Assembly (NCBI RefSeq): GCF_044596045.1
Contig: NZ_CP138995.1
Coordinates: 620,001 to 684,000 of the forward strand
Length of the DNA stretch: 64,000 bases
Direction: 5' to 3'
Origin: Flagellimonas sp947499585
GTDB taxonomy: Bacteria; Bacteroidota; Bacteroidia; Flavobacteriales; Flavobacteriaceae
Shown here: positions 49,401 to 54,864 of the stretch, one piece after another
Position numbering within the stretch: the stretch's first letter is position 1
Layout of the letters: each line of letters starts with the position of its first letter
Notes under the pieces: generated by a model
The model's input: the letters and a program-made list of their open reading frames with translations, nothing else
The model's database searches: none
Told to the model about the DNA's origin: nothing
Program-made: the position numbers and the translations under genes

Positions 49401-51945
49401 TTACGATTTGATTGAGGTAGTTGCAACAGCAACTGCTCCCGCTATTTGTTTTGGTGATAACAACGGTGCGCTTGAAATCAATATAACAGGATACACAGGA
49501 ACGTATGATTATCAAGTTTTTGATAGCTCCAATAACCCTGTAGGTGGTTTGGTTAATACCGATACAAGTGTAAACCCACGTCCTATTGGCGGACTTTCAG
49601 GTGGAAACTACTATGTGGTAGTAACGGAAACAGCGAATCCATTGTGTAACGAAACTTCAAATACTGTTACCATTGCATCTCCTGATAGAGCATTAACAGC
49701 TACACCTGTCGAAGTGGCCAATGTTACCTGTTCTAATGACCAAGGAGAAATAGAAGTATCTCCCGATGGTGGCTTTGCTCCATATGATATTCAATTGACC
49801 AATACTACCACAGCCCAAGTTTACAACGCTAATAATGTAGTAAGTTTTGTGTTCTCTGGTCTATCAGCTGGCACTTTCGATGTTCAAATTACAGATAATG
49901 CTGGCTGTATTATCAATGAGCCTCTAGTGCTTGTGCAACCAACACCAATTACGGCAGATATTGATGCAACACCAACAAACTTAGTTTGCTACGGTGATAC
50001 CAATGCAACCGTTTCTGCTATTAATGTATTGAATGGCGAAGGGGTTTATCAATATCAATTGAACGTATACGATCCTACCGGAACCGTGATTACATCATCT
50101 TCTGGAACACAGGCTAGTTCTATTTTCAACAACTTAGGTGCTGGAATATATAGCATTACGGTTTCTGATGGATGGAGTTGTGGTATAGAAACCATTCAGG
50201 TGACGATTTCCGAACCTGTTGAGGTTATGGCTAATTTGATTCAATTAACACAACTAACCTGTACCGCTCAAGCTCAAATAGAGCTTTCAGCAACAGGAGG
50301 TACTGGACCATATGAATTTAGTGTTGATGGAAGCCCTGGCTCATATGCAGCAATGGCCGGAGGAACGACTCATACTTTTACTGTGCCAGCAGGTCCTTAC
50401 CAATATTATGTTCGTGATGCTTTTGGGTGTGATGCCATGATTTCTAACCAAGTTACGGTTGATCCTGTTATTCCTTTAGACTTAATAATAGATGACAGTG
50501 CTGCCTTTGTCAATTGTACTGGCGAAGCTTCAGCATCTATACGTGCAACTGCCTTTGGAGGTTTAGGAAGCTATTCTTATGAGCTCTTTACCGATGCTGG
50601 TTTGACCACTTCTGTCGCTGGGCCGCAAAACACTGGTCAATTTAACACACTTATAGCAGGAACATATTACGTTCATGCTACTAGCATTGATTGTGAGTTT
50701 ACAAGCACTGTAATCAATATTACAGATCCTGCTCCGTTACAAATAGATAGACAAGAATCTACAGATGTTACCTGTGCTGGACTAGAAGATGGTACTATAA
50801 CTGTTGAGGTTTCTGGCGGAACTGGAGATATATTCTATGCCATAACACCTAACTTGAATCAGTTTAGTGCTGAAAACACATTTACAGATTTGGCACCAGG
50901 CATTTATGATGTAATTGCCCAAGATAGTAATGGTTGTTTTGAAACTTTCCAGTTTGAAATAATTCAACCAGCTCCTGTTCAAGTACAAGCCATAAATGTT
51001 ATGCATGAAGTGTGCTTTAATAGTGCTGATGGTTCATTTGAATTGGATATTTCGGGTGGAACAGCACCTTATGAATCAAGTCTTAACTCCAATGCTGATG
51101 CAGATTATGTGTTAGACCAAGTCTTGTTCCAAAACCTTCCTGCAGGAACCCACGTGGTATTTGTAAGAGATGCTCAAGGTTGTGAATCCAATGTTTTCGT
51201 TGAGATCAATCCAGGCGTTAACTTGGCCGCTACCGTTACACCAATTTATGAGTGTGCTGGTAATCTTCCAACCAACCGTTTAGAAATAGTCTTTGAGGAC
51301 CCAACTGTTTCCGGAGATGTCCTTTATGGTTTAGATACTTCTGATCCTGCGATGATGCAGTTAACGCCAGACTTTACTAATATCTTGGCTGGTGATCATA
51401 CGCTAACCATTTTACACTCCAATGGCTGTCCAAATACTATTGATTTCAGTATAACAGGATTTGAACCATTGACTTTACTTCTAGAAAATAGCAACATCAA
51501 TGAAATTACTGCTATTGCTGCTGGAGGTTTAGAAGACTATACCTTCTATTTTGGAGATATTGATAACGGAACTGATAACACATTTATAATAAATAGAACC
51601 GACACTTATCCTGTAACTGTTATTGACCAAAACGGATGTGAGGTAATCATGGAGATTTTTATGGAATTCATAGATATAGAAACTCCTAATTTCTTTACCC
51701 CTGATGGCGACGGTCTAAATGATCGTTGGTTGCCAGACAATTTAGAAGCCTTTCCTAACGTACTAATGATCATTTTTGATCGTTATGGTAGAGAGCTCTA
51801 TCGTATGGGATATGGCGATAGCGGTTGGGATGGAATCTATAACAATACTGACCTTCCAACTGGCGACTACTGGTACATCATTAAGCTTCAGGGCGAAACG
51901 GATGACCGTGAATTTATTGGACATTTTACCCTTTATCGACAATGA
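37480..51945 (+). CDS. sprB: Giant SprB-like repeat adhesin with T9SS type B sorting domain
   Basis: A 4821-residue secreted protein. It has a signal peptide (residues 1-24), an N-terminal domain to about 385, a DUF11-like domain (about 388-530, EKKVQDIGG ... YVLSFVNTGND), Ig-like segments, then roughly 41 SprB-type repeats of 80-120 residues from about 790 to 4680. Each repeat opens near a pattern like ITC.GD.DGTI.., continues GG..PY.YS.DG, then ends F.NL..G.Y...V.D..GC, giving two cysteines per repeat. One unrelated domain interrupts at about 1856-2060. Residues 4734-4821 (ETPNFFTPDGDGLNDRW ... GWDG) are the type B sorting domain. SprB is the mobile adhesin of gliding. Confidence 0.9.
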   Translation: MTNHFLKTVLCLVGIWFVGFNGQAQEVPFTPRLTDGGNTYINIKGDYTFLSNSVMNRVLDDGTGVNTPYNGSGSNNSLHIEYVDVDSDPTTYSSSSSTLSVPDCSQIYWAGLYWAGNYDEERKNQAGDFNNNFTVDNNHYDVTAVKLMVPGGSYVDIVADNNPDPVGEEDAIIVDGYNILPNDPYVCFKNVTSLLQVLPDPDGEYTVANVRGTRGSTNHGAAGWTLVVIYENPTLTGKYISVFDGYEGITTQAGNSTADITVAGFNTIPVGPVNARIGVSTLEGETSLDGDTFGIVSNSSSTFTDITNAANPDDNFFNSSITEDGVNVASRVINSTNAIGFDSDVFDLNNFGNSIIDNGDTSATLRLGTSRDWFASFLVTFGIEIIEPDIVLEKKVQDIGGVDITGQGVNLGQVLDYVLSFVNTGNDDGTAFTIRDVLPANVTLDETTITLPGVGDGDPTNDVTYTYNSATREVIFTIPDSYVEEGKPVSEIRMRVQVAQDCFDFVDACTDIIQNLAYSTYEGVINPNQISDDPSVSDFDDCGFTTPGATNFLLDDLTACSFTTTAELCGANVLLDAGDNFDSYTWYLDSDSSGTINAGDPVVTDGNPDGDPSTLLVDTPGTYIVDKQVADPCKDFVEIIEVSRFGAGAALTNPITALINDVTNTVEGEILSCPNDGSELPEIFLCGLNDTELIQINIPTASSIVWEQLDEAATAAAAVACNAPNPPPAAPPAGCANTDTCAVWANVGTGNDFLASDAGEYRVTVTYSDGCFRRFNFNIFKNPLDPQYTSSDIICATDGNITVTNMPLDYEYRLIDQGTGNVLVGYNPDPSFTITNNGAYTVEMRQQGVTDGCVFVLDNIGILDRDFQVDVETTDTNCNGLGEIEISILNVEAQYYYEISQGGTVVDTFGPSNDNNYTFENLNDGIYDIAISTDDGCSYTEQVTINDLTNLAVTALTTKNIDCTDGVITVTGAGGFPNPDYAYAIWSYNGVDLYPSVGDIPGGAYQILNDFTFTNGEEGDYEFIVVDGNNCSFVSNSVSIAVSASVQYTTSTTDEVCFGAEDGTISINITNSNGYDVRFRLLDDLGNTITNNNSGNFTGLAQGDYRVRIRQRPSGTTDNCFFFEDFTIGGQASGISGNATMIQDYTCLQDGIIEAQNVAGGTAPYEYSIDGVNFFNGVGAETFSNLTNGTFSITIRDANNCTFVTNGITFDPLNPPSDLTFTASTPNCPALTSDVTATVVDGNTPFVFEIVAPAPIAATSTTGGSADFDGLAPGTYTFRVTDDKGCTYDESFTINPVSQINVSGQLISNITCLGDTDGEVTFTVADFNTDYDYTVTGPANFNGSSQTAATIPLTGLADGTYTIVVTDNLTNCTATTDVTVNAPAAALTLSAAETQPTCPTDGSVILTSTGGWGGNTFALTNPDATNFGTNATGAFNGLTQTGTYSASVTDANGCVVTTTFDLDPAIAPVLAIVPNNTCYDDAVGLTLTANVTSGGDGNFEYSLNGGSFGTGNVFAGLTPGTYSIDVRDGKNCTDSASITIDPELSVIASAPNITACATSTNVNITAAGGDNNYVYAIVGDGVAPTPGDFATTNPVSITGAGDYDVYVRDNSGNSGFCEASFDLNIAQDAPLALSIVDTGIQCSGEAQATITITASGGEAPYQYSINNGTTYQPSNTFVNQPAGSFNIRVRDANNCDITEIYNITEPLTLSASAAVTQLAECNPGLGAEVRITNAIGGTAPYQYSFDGGTNYNANPIGFLLPGTHTLFIQDANNCTFPMTVTIDPEPTPPGVTAAIDYECDGEGIITITPDNAGYSYTYEIDATPNTPNTSNVFNNVLVGSHTITVNYTNNTPPSPSIILLENFGTGPNTSITEIDGDYYCYEPQDGSASACSPIPPDPRTSNSANGRINDLEYSVTQAIANPFGTWESPNDASLTAGGRFLAINVGDPGVNTIVYAKRGIEVIPNRDVEISLAVFNLLRTGTGGLDPDILVELVDGSDNVIASSTTGLIPKNNGVNDWFRPTPISLNPGANTSIGIVIRTVASGNNGNDIAIDDIQAIQIPEVCAGTLTVNVEVEAGNSFGASITGFSDITCNGDSDGTITFEVENFDTVNGFEYRLGGVGPYTTAFASPVTISGLPAANPHNIEVRDVLDNTCSIPLSQALSEPVVLETTAVITDGITCINGGATITASVTGGTPAYEYQLEDGVGGVVTAYQNSNIFSGLAAGDYIVRARDANLCDDPIDTALTVAPFIPITYTFTACYGGNNDGTIQIDVTAGNNDYEFSLDGGPWVTPTPATATTHTFTNLPAGNYTINVRDGFGCTGTLENVTIHPAPTVDVVDISTCADGSITVTAPAALTNLEYAFVPTTTSPAGLFSATNTFAVTTGNDGDYDVYVRDTSAANAYCDFVETVTVNPATPLTVTNTPTDPLCHDGTGSILVDITSGISPYTIQIIDLDNAGASDQTDTNVLPSSRTYFNLMPGDYTINVTDATGCTVSETPVTVSNPDELTADILSILPPGCDPDPNLYGFEFDNYPLTLTGTLEFSADGGTTWQTSDTFTGVPYASGTVVNPSIRTIDGSNNRICRVDLPQYIIPYPLDDLNITIAAIVVDCNDLQVTVQGTQGLPNYEYAYTEDPTTFDPLTATWTAPTAGSHLFAGLVPGRTYVFYVRDSTPCVRQSTVNVNDVAPPPIVITADITPSCDGASNGQITYTVTENTPGELGGTFNWNLFEISNPAISINSGTVAAFTTGDSFTVPVAPMAGLAAGTYFVEIQGSAPNNCVTGSENVILEELDPLTGTPVVLQNISCDTPGLIQVQSPFGGGGTYTYTITGPAPFVTIVSTSDNPIEIPANSPAGNYHVTMEDQYGCSAPLGNVALTLTPNPTIDAIAVDNCSNPSTVTISATSGAAQVLYSLDNGATYEDNAGVFNNVTAGTYNVAILDSNGCSATSTVTVHPVLEVDIALTKLLDCSGAPDDAQITIEVLSGSGDNLGFAGSYDYEISDGTGIVVGKTALLSNPFVFNTTTPENYTITVYDNNTATPCTRVSNITVDPAITPSFNITSSTNVTCSGDDDGTINVSAIDNGIGAYAFEIISGPGSAAAFPILPTTNSDATASFTGLEGTAAGITYTIEVTAANGCATTLTQVITQPDPITNVSTEVVEFGCATGNNRDNATITVNTGTTPLPTGPIVGGSGTYVIYEFIEEDDPNTVPVEAPVVVQSGASNIFTETDPAGGSYTINVYDSNGCFATVTETINPFDELLSASAAVDVAATCVTGEDITITATGSITNSTTSPANYEFRLLPAGGFQPTGSFTGLAIGTHNFEVRNTVTGCIITTSHEVVDPEVLNLIVVNTTNITCFGDSNGTVELDLQDAGGVTYASATNYTLYFDVNNTPTNLADDVTSTGSDADGSFTITTLAAGTYYIEVEDTNPPGSACTYTQSFNIAGPSIGISANTQITPVTCALGDGSIEIINPAGGWGGYTYFVDLASNPAPTFPGSYQASPLFTGLAGGAGPGTDYQVWVADQNGCEFQLSDENLVDPAPIIADLQINQENCTNLQGEIEVVGIPAINPVTGGQGSNYTYQLVRNGANVGSPQTNPVFSGLGEGSYEVYIEDQWACNTLVGPVVLLNAMTATPTVVKQIDCTPDPGGHVTINITGGSANLTYDVVFPDGFTTASNGTGVFTGLTQPGTYTFTITDGDTVTPCVVVTTQELDDKVDPVITNVIVDPVSCNSGSDGSLTVELDPASAVNPVYTYELYEISNLVTPYRAAQNSPVFDNLPQGDYRVRVISARSCDDFHDETVPEPTALIVSATATPFACNASNAVNTSTITVSAGGGTGPYLYSVDNVNFQTTNTFDVVDTGVVQNITVYVTDGNSCPQTAIVAPIEPINVFTAAVTRNIAISCANPEEILITVTDNGNPANNYTYELLPTGNPLGGLTATPTNVTTTFDLTAPGNYTFRVTDTTTGCYVDTAPYEILPYDLIEVVATATAPAICFGDNNGALEINITGYTGTYDYQVFDSSNNPVGGLVNTDTSVNPRPIGGLSGGNYYVVVTETANPLCNETSNTVTIASPDRALTATPVEVANVTCSNDQGEIEVSPDGGFAPYDIQLTNTTTAQVYNANNVVSFVFSGLSAGTFDVQITDNAGCIINEPLVLVQPTPITADIDATPTNLVCYGDTNATVSAINVLNGEGVYQYQLNVYDPTGTVITSSSGTQASSIFNNLGAGIYSITVSDGWSCGIETIQVTISEPVEVMANLIQLTQLTCTAQAQIELSATGGTGPYEFSVDGSPGSYAAMAGGTTHTFTVPAGPYQYYVRDAFGCDAMISNQVTVDPVIPLDLIIDDSAAFVNCTGEASASIRATAFGGLGSYSYELFTDAGLTTSVAGPQNTGQFNTLIAGTYYVHATSIDCEFTSTVINITDPAPLQIDRQESTDVTCAGLEDGTITVEVSGGTGDIFYAITPNLNQFSAENTFTDLAPGIYDVIAQDSNGCFETFQFEIIQPAPVQVQAINVMHEVCFNSADGSFELDISGGTAPYESSLNSNADADYVLDQVLFQNLPAGTHVVFVRDAQGCESNVFVEINPGVNLAATVTPIYECAGNLPTNRLEIVFEDPTVSGDVLYGLDTSDPAMMQLTPDFTNILAGDHTLTILHSNGCPNTIDFSITGFEPLTLLLENSNINEITAIAAGGLEDYTFYFGDIDNGTDNTFIINRTDTYPVTVIDQNGCEVIMEIFMEFIDIETPNFFTPDGDGLNDRWLPDNLEAFPNVLMIIFDRYGRELYRMGYGDSGWDGIYNNTDLPTGDYWYIIKLQGETDDREFIGHFTLYRQ

Positions 51946-51964
51946 TAGCTTAACCTACAACATC

Positions 51965-52915
51965 ATGTTAAAAAAACTCTTATCTTCAATCTTTATACTC
52001 TCGCTAAGCATGGGCGTTACAGCTCAGGAGTTGACCATTCCGCAGCTTTCCCAATATATTGCGGACAACCCTTTTGTAATGTCACCTACCTATGCGGGAA
52101 TAGGAGATCATATAAAAGTTAGACTTACTGGCCTTACGCAATGGGTTGGCATAGAAGATGCTCCAGATACCCAGTCTTTGGCGGCAGATGCTAGAATTGG
52201 TAACCGATCAGGTATTGGTGTGCTATTGTATAATGATAGCAATGGTGAAACAAAGCAAAGAGGTTCCAAGCTTTCTTTTGCCCATCATCTAATTTTAAAT
52301 AGATATGATGATATTTTCCTTTCTTTTGGAATTACGTATAATTTCAATCAGTTTCGGATAGATGTCGAAAACTTTAGACCTAGTGGAGGACAATTGCCTA
52401 CAGACGATAAAGCTACTACAAACCACAATTTTGACCTTGGGTTCCTATATCGGTATAACAAATTTTACATTACCCTGAACGCATCTAATGTTCTAAGCAA
52501 GGATTTAGAACAATTTAATCCTGTTTTTGAGCCAAATACGTTACGTAACTATTATGCTTATGCGGGTTATAGTATTTCTAAAAATAAAAACAGTAAGCTA
52601 GAAATAGAGCCTTCTGTCTTTTTTCAATGGTTTGAAAGTGATGGCCGTTCTGTAACGGATGTAAACACAAAGTTCCGATTCCATGATTTTGAGGACTACT
52701 ACTATGTGGGTCTTACCTATCGTTTTCTAAATGATCAAATTGGAAAGCCATTATATATTGCTCCAATAGCAGGTCTAAAAAAGAGCGATTTTTATTTTGG
52801 TTATTCTTATCAGGTAATTACAAATGAAATTCTGGGTTACAGTTCTGGTACTCATGTTCTAACTGTGGGCCTAGACCTTTTTCAAGGTATAAGTAATTGT
52901 AGGTGTATGTATTAA
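51965..52915 (+). CDS. sprF: SprF, PorP/SprF-family T9SS outer-membrane protein
   Basis: A 316-residue protein with a signal peptide (ending MGVTAQ) and a PorP/SprF barrel: LTIPQLSQYIADNPFVMSPTYAGIGDHIKVRLTGLTQWVG, then ARIGNRSGIGVLLYND. The frame is open far upstream into the adhesin gene, but ATG 51965, 20 bp after the adhesin stop, gives the signal peptide. In F. johnsoniae SprF is needed for SprB to reach the surface, so this gene is the likely dedicated partner of the giant adhesin. The protein ends in a conserved CRCMY-like tail. Confidence 0.9.
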   Translation: MLKKLLSSIFILSLSMGVTAQELTIPQLSQYIADNPFVMSPTYAGIGDHIKVRLTGLTQWVGIEDAPDTQSLAADARIGNRSGIGVLLYNDSNGETKQRGSKLSFAHHLILNRYDDIFLSFGITYNFNQFRIDVENFRPSGGQLPTDDKATTNHNFDLGFLYRYNKFYITLNASNVLSKDLEQFNPVFEPNTLRNYYAYAGYSISKNKNSKLEIEPSVFFQWFESDGRSVTDVNTKFRFHDFEDYYYVGLTYRFLNDQIGKPLYIAPIAGLKKSDFYFGYSYQVITNEILGYSSGTHVLTVGLDLFQGISNCRCMY

Positions 52916-52958
52916 TTATTTGGTTTAAGCTATTTTTGTCCCGCTTAACAAATTAGTT

Positions 52959-53321
52959 GTGGGGAAAATAAGAGTAAACAATATTAGAGTACATTCCAAT
53001 CATGGGTGTCTTAAAGAAGAAATGTTGATTGGCAGTGATTACCGAGTAGACTTGGAAGTCCATGCTAACTTATCCCGACCTTCCCAATCTGACAAGCTTT
53101 CCGAAACGGTAGATTATGTCCATTTAAACAACATTGTTAAAGAAGAAATGGCTATTCGCTCTAATCTTTTAGAGCATGTTGCCAAAAGAATAATAAACCG
53201 TATTTTTCTTGAAATAGAATCTGTTCTTGCTGCTGAAATACAGGTTTCAAAAATTAACCCTCCTATTGGTGGAGATGTAGAGAGTGTAACTGTGGTTTTA
53301 GAGGCTAAAAGGCCAACATAA
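52959..53321 (+). CDS. folB: Dihydroneopterin aldolase
   Basis: A 120-residue FolB. Blocks HSNHGCLKEE, YRVDLEVHANLS, SETVDYVHLNNIV, NLLEHVAKRI and the C-terminal KINPPIGGDVESVTV are characteristic. It splits 7,8-dihydroneopterin to 6-hydroxymethyl-dihydropterin and glycolaldehyde in folate synthesis. Translation starts at GTG 52959; no in-frame ATG lies before the conserved start. It is 43 bp after sprF but unlikely to be functionally tied to it. Confidence 0.93.
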   Translation: MGKIRVNNIRVHSNHGCLKEEMLIGSDYRVDLEVHANLSRPSQSDKLSETVDYVHLNNIVKEEMAIRSNLLEHVAKRIINRIFLEIESVLAAEIQVSKINPPIGGDVESVTVVLEAKRPT

Positions 53322-53324
53322 TGG

Positions 53325-53355
53325 TTTGGGTAAGCTAAAAAAAGTAGTACATTTG
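53325..53355 (+). promoter_or_regulatory. Promoter of tRNA-Cys (TTTG-N19-TACATTTG)
   Basis: TTTG at 53325-53328 and TACATTTG at 53348-53355 with exactly 19 bp between them match both Bacteroidetes promoter elements; the tRNA begins 12 bp after the -7 box. It is the best promoter in the window. Confidence 0.7.
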
Positions 53356-53367
53356 CACCACTAAAAT

Positions 53368-53438
53368 GGCATCGTGGCCGAGTGGCTAGGCGCAGCTCTG
53401 CAAAAGCTTGTACAGCGGTTCGAATCCGCTCGATGCCT
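53368..53438 (+). tRNA. tRNA-Cys (anticodon GCA)
   Basis: A 71-base cloverleaf: acceptor GGCATCG pairs with CGATGCC at 53431-53437; D arm GCC...GGC; anticodon loop CTGCAAA with GCA at positions 34-36; T arm AGCGG-TTCGAAT-CCGCT. Discriminator base is T, as is usual in tRNA-Cys. CCA is not encoded, so it must be added after transcription. The anticodon stem has one outer mismatch (C27-T43). Confidence 0.95.
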
Positions 53439-53442
53439 CTTC

Positions 53443-53471
53443 AAAACCCAGCAAAATTGCTGGGTTTTTTT
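53443..53471. terminator. Terminator after tRNA-Cys, shared with lysE
   Basis: AACCCAGCAA and TTGCTGGGTT form a 10-bp stem with an AA loop, followed by seven T. Its minus-strand side ends the convergent LysE gene. Confidence 0.8.
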
Positions 53472-54129
53472 ATTCACTTATTCTTTCAATACCATCTTTA
53501 ATATTGAACTTTTCTTTAGGTAGAAACCCCTTTGTTATCAAAACGATTCCACATACAATTAGTACTACTCCCAGTCCTTTCTTAATTAATACGATCCTTT
53601 CTTGTGTCAAATACTTTTTTAGTTGTTTTGCTAGCAATATCTTAAAAAGATCCGTTATAAAATAAATGGTTATAACAGTACCAAAAAAAACGACGATTCT
53701 ATTTGGGCTATTATCCAAACTAGGGCCCACAATTACGATAAGTCCCAACCAAAAAGCCAATACGCCAATATTGATAAAATTTAACAAGAACCCTTTTATA
53801 ATAAGACTTAAGTAGGTGCCTGTTGAAACTTTTACATTATCCTTTTTTGATGCTTTTTTAATGAATATAACGATACCATATATCAGTAAAATCATTCCAC
53901 CAAAAACAAATAGTCCAGGTTGATTGCTTAAATTTTCCAACAATTGAAAGCTACTGAAATAGGCAATAAGTAAAAAAACAACATCTGCTATAATAACACC
54001 AATATTAAAACTTACTCCAGCTCTAAAACCTTTAATTGCACTTGTTTCCAACAAGACAAAGAAAACAGGCCCTATCATAAAGCTTAATAGAAACCCTAAT
54101 GGAATAGCTGTTTGAATGTCTTCAATCAT
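53470..54129 (-). CDS. LysE-family exporter
   Basis: A 219-residue inner-membrane protein with about six helices. The N-terminus AIPLGFLLSFMIGPVFFVLLETSAIKGFRAG is the LysE/RhtB signature (GPVF, KGFRAG), and helices around 150 residues (NFINIGVLAFWLGLIV) follow the family plan. Such proteins export amino acids or similar solutes; the substrate is unknown. It starts 4 bp after the GIN-domain gene. Confidence 0.87.
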   Translation of the reverse strand: MIEDIQTAIPLGFLLSFMIGPVFFVLLETSAIKGFRAGVSFNIGVIIADVVFLLIAYFSSFQLLENLSNQPGLFVFGGMILLIYGIVIFIKKASKKDNVKVSTGTYLSLIIKGFLLNFINIGVLAFWLGLIVIVGPSLDNSPNRIVVFFGTVITIYFITDLFKILLAKQLKKYLTQERIVLIKKGLGVVLIVCGIVLITKGFLPKEKFNIKDGIERISE

Positions 54130-54133
54130 TTCT

Positions 54134-54814
54134 TCAATTCACTCTTTTTACTTTCCCCCCAAACACAGTTTTTTCATCCATTTTCAATGGATCTCCATAT
54201 ACTAATACCTCTCCTCCTGCTTTAACATTGGCCTTTACATATTCCGTTGCATAAATCTCTGCGTTTCCCCCCGCATTTACTGTAATTGTGGTGTATTTTG
54301 TTTTGAAACCTTTACCATCATAGATTCCTCCTGTATTTATTATAACATCCTGATTATCAGAAAATCCAGTAACAGCAATTTCTCCGCCAGTGATGGCTTT
54401 TATTAAAAGCTGTTCTGTCTGGCAATTAATAACCAATTCTCCACCTTCTTGTGCCTTAAGCTCCAAAACACCTTGAATAAATACCTCTTCAGATGATATT
54501 CTTGCGTCTTCATTCACATCTATTACTTTAAGCTCTTCTGTATGGTATAAATCTATAAATGTTCTATATCCACTAAAAATTTTGTCTATTTCCATCCGTA
54601 GTTTTAAAACCCCGGCATTGTTTACAATAGCTACCTTCTTTGTGTTGACTCCTGTTACAATCGCTCTATTTACATCAGATTTAATAAGGTTTATGGAAAG
54701 ACCATCAAAACCCTTTACTTCTGTAAACTTTTCAAGTTCTTGTGTAATCTTTTCTTCTTGTGCGCATAGTGCATGAAAAGAGAACAATAACAATAAAACC
54801 TTTACTATTTTCAT
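54134..54814 (-). CDS. Head GIN-domain protein (DUF2807)
   Basis: A 226-residue exported protein: signal peptide (ending HALCAQ), then a beta-helical DUF2807/GIN domain with repeated turns such as GVLELKAQEGGELVINCQTEQLLIKAITGGEIAVTG and NTGGIYDGKGFKTKYTTITVNAGGNAEIYATEYVKANVKAGGEV. Such proteins are predicted periplasmic or surface binding proteins, function unknown. It sits in a likely operon with lysE and starts 50 bp after rnr on the same strand. Confidence 0.83.
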   Translation of the reverse strand: MKIVKVLLLLFSFHALCAQEEKITQELEKFTEVKGFDGLSINLIKSDVNRAIVTGVNTKKVAIVNNAGVLKLRMEIDKIFSGYRTFIDLYHTEELKVIDVNEDARISSEEVFIQGVLELKAQEGGELVINCQTEQLLIKAITGGEIAVTGFSDNQDVIINTGGIYDGKGFKTKYTTITVNAGGNAEIYATEYVKANVKAGGEVLVYGDPLKMDEKTVFGGKVKRVN

Positions 54815-54864
54815 GAGTTACAAATTGATTCTCAATGAATAACAAAATTTATTCCAAAAAAGTA

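Noticed and set aside
51776..51964. Extended N-terminus of SprF
   Set aside because: It lies inside the 3' end of the adhesin gene and would bury the signal peptide.
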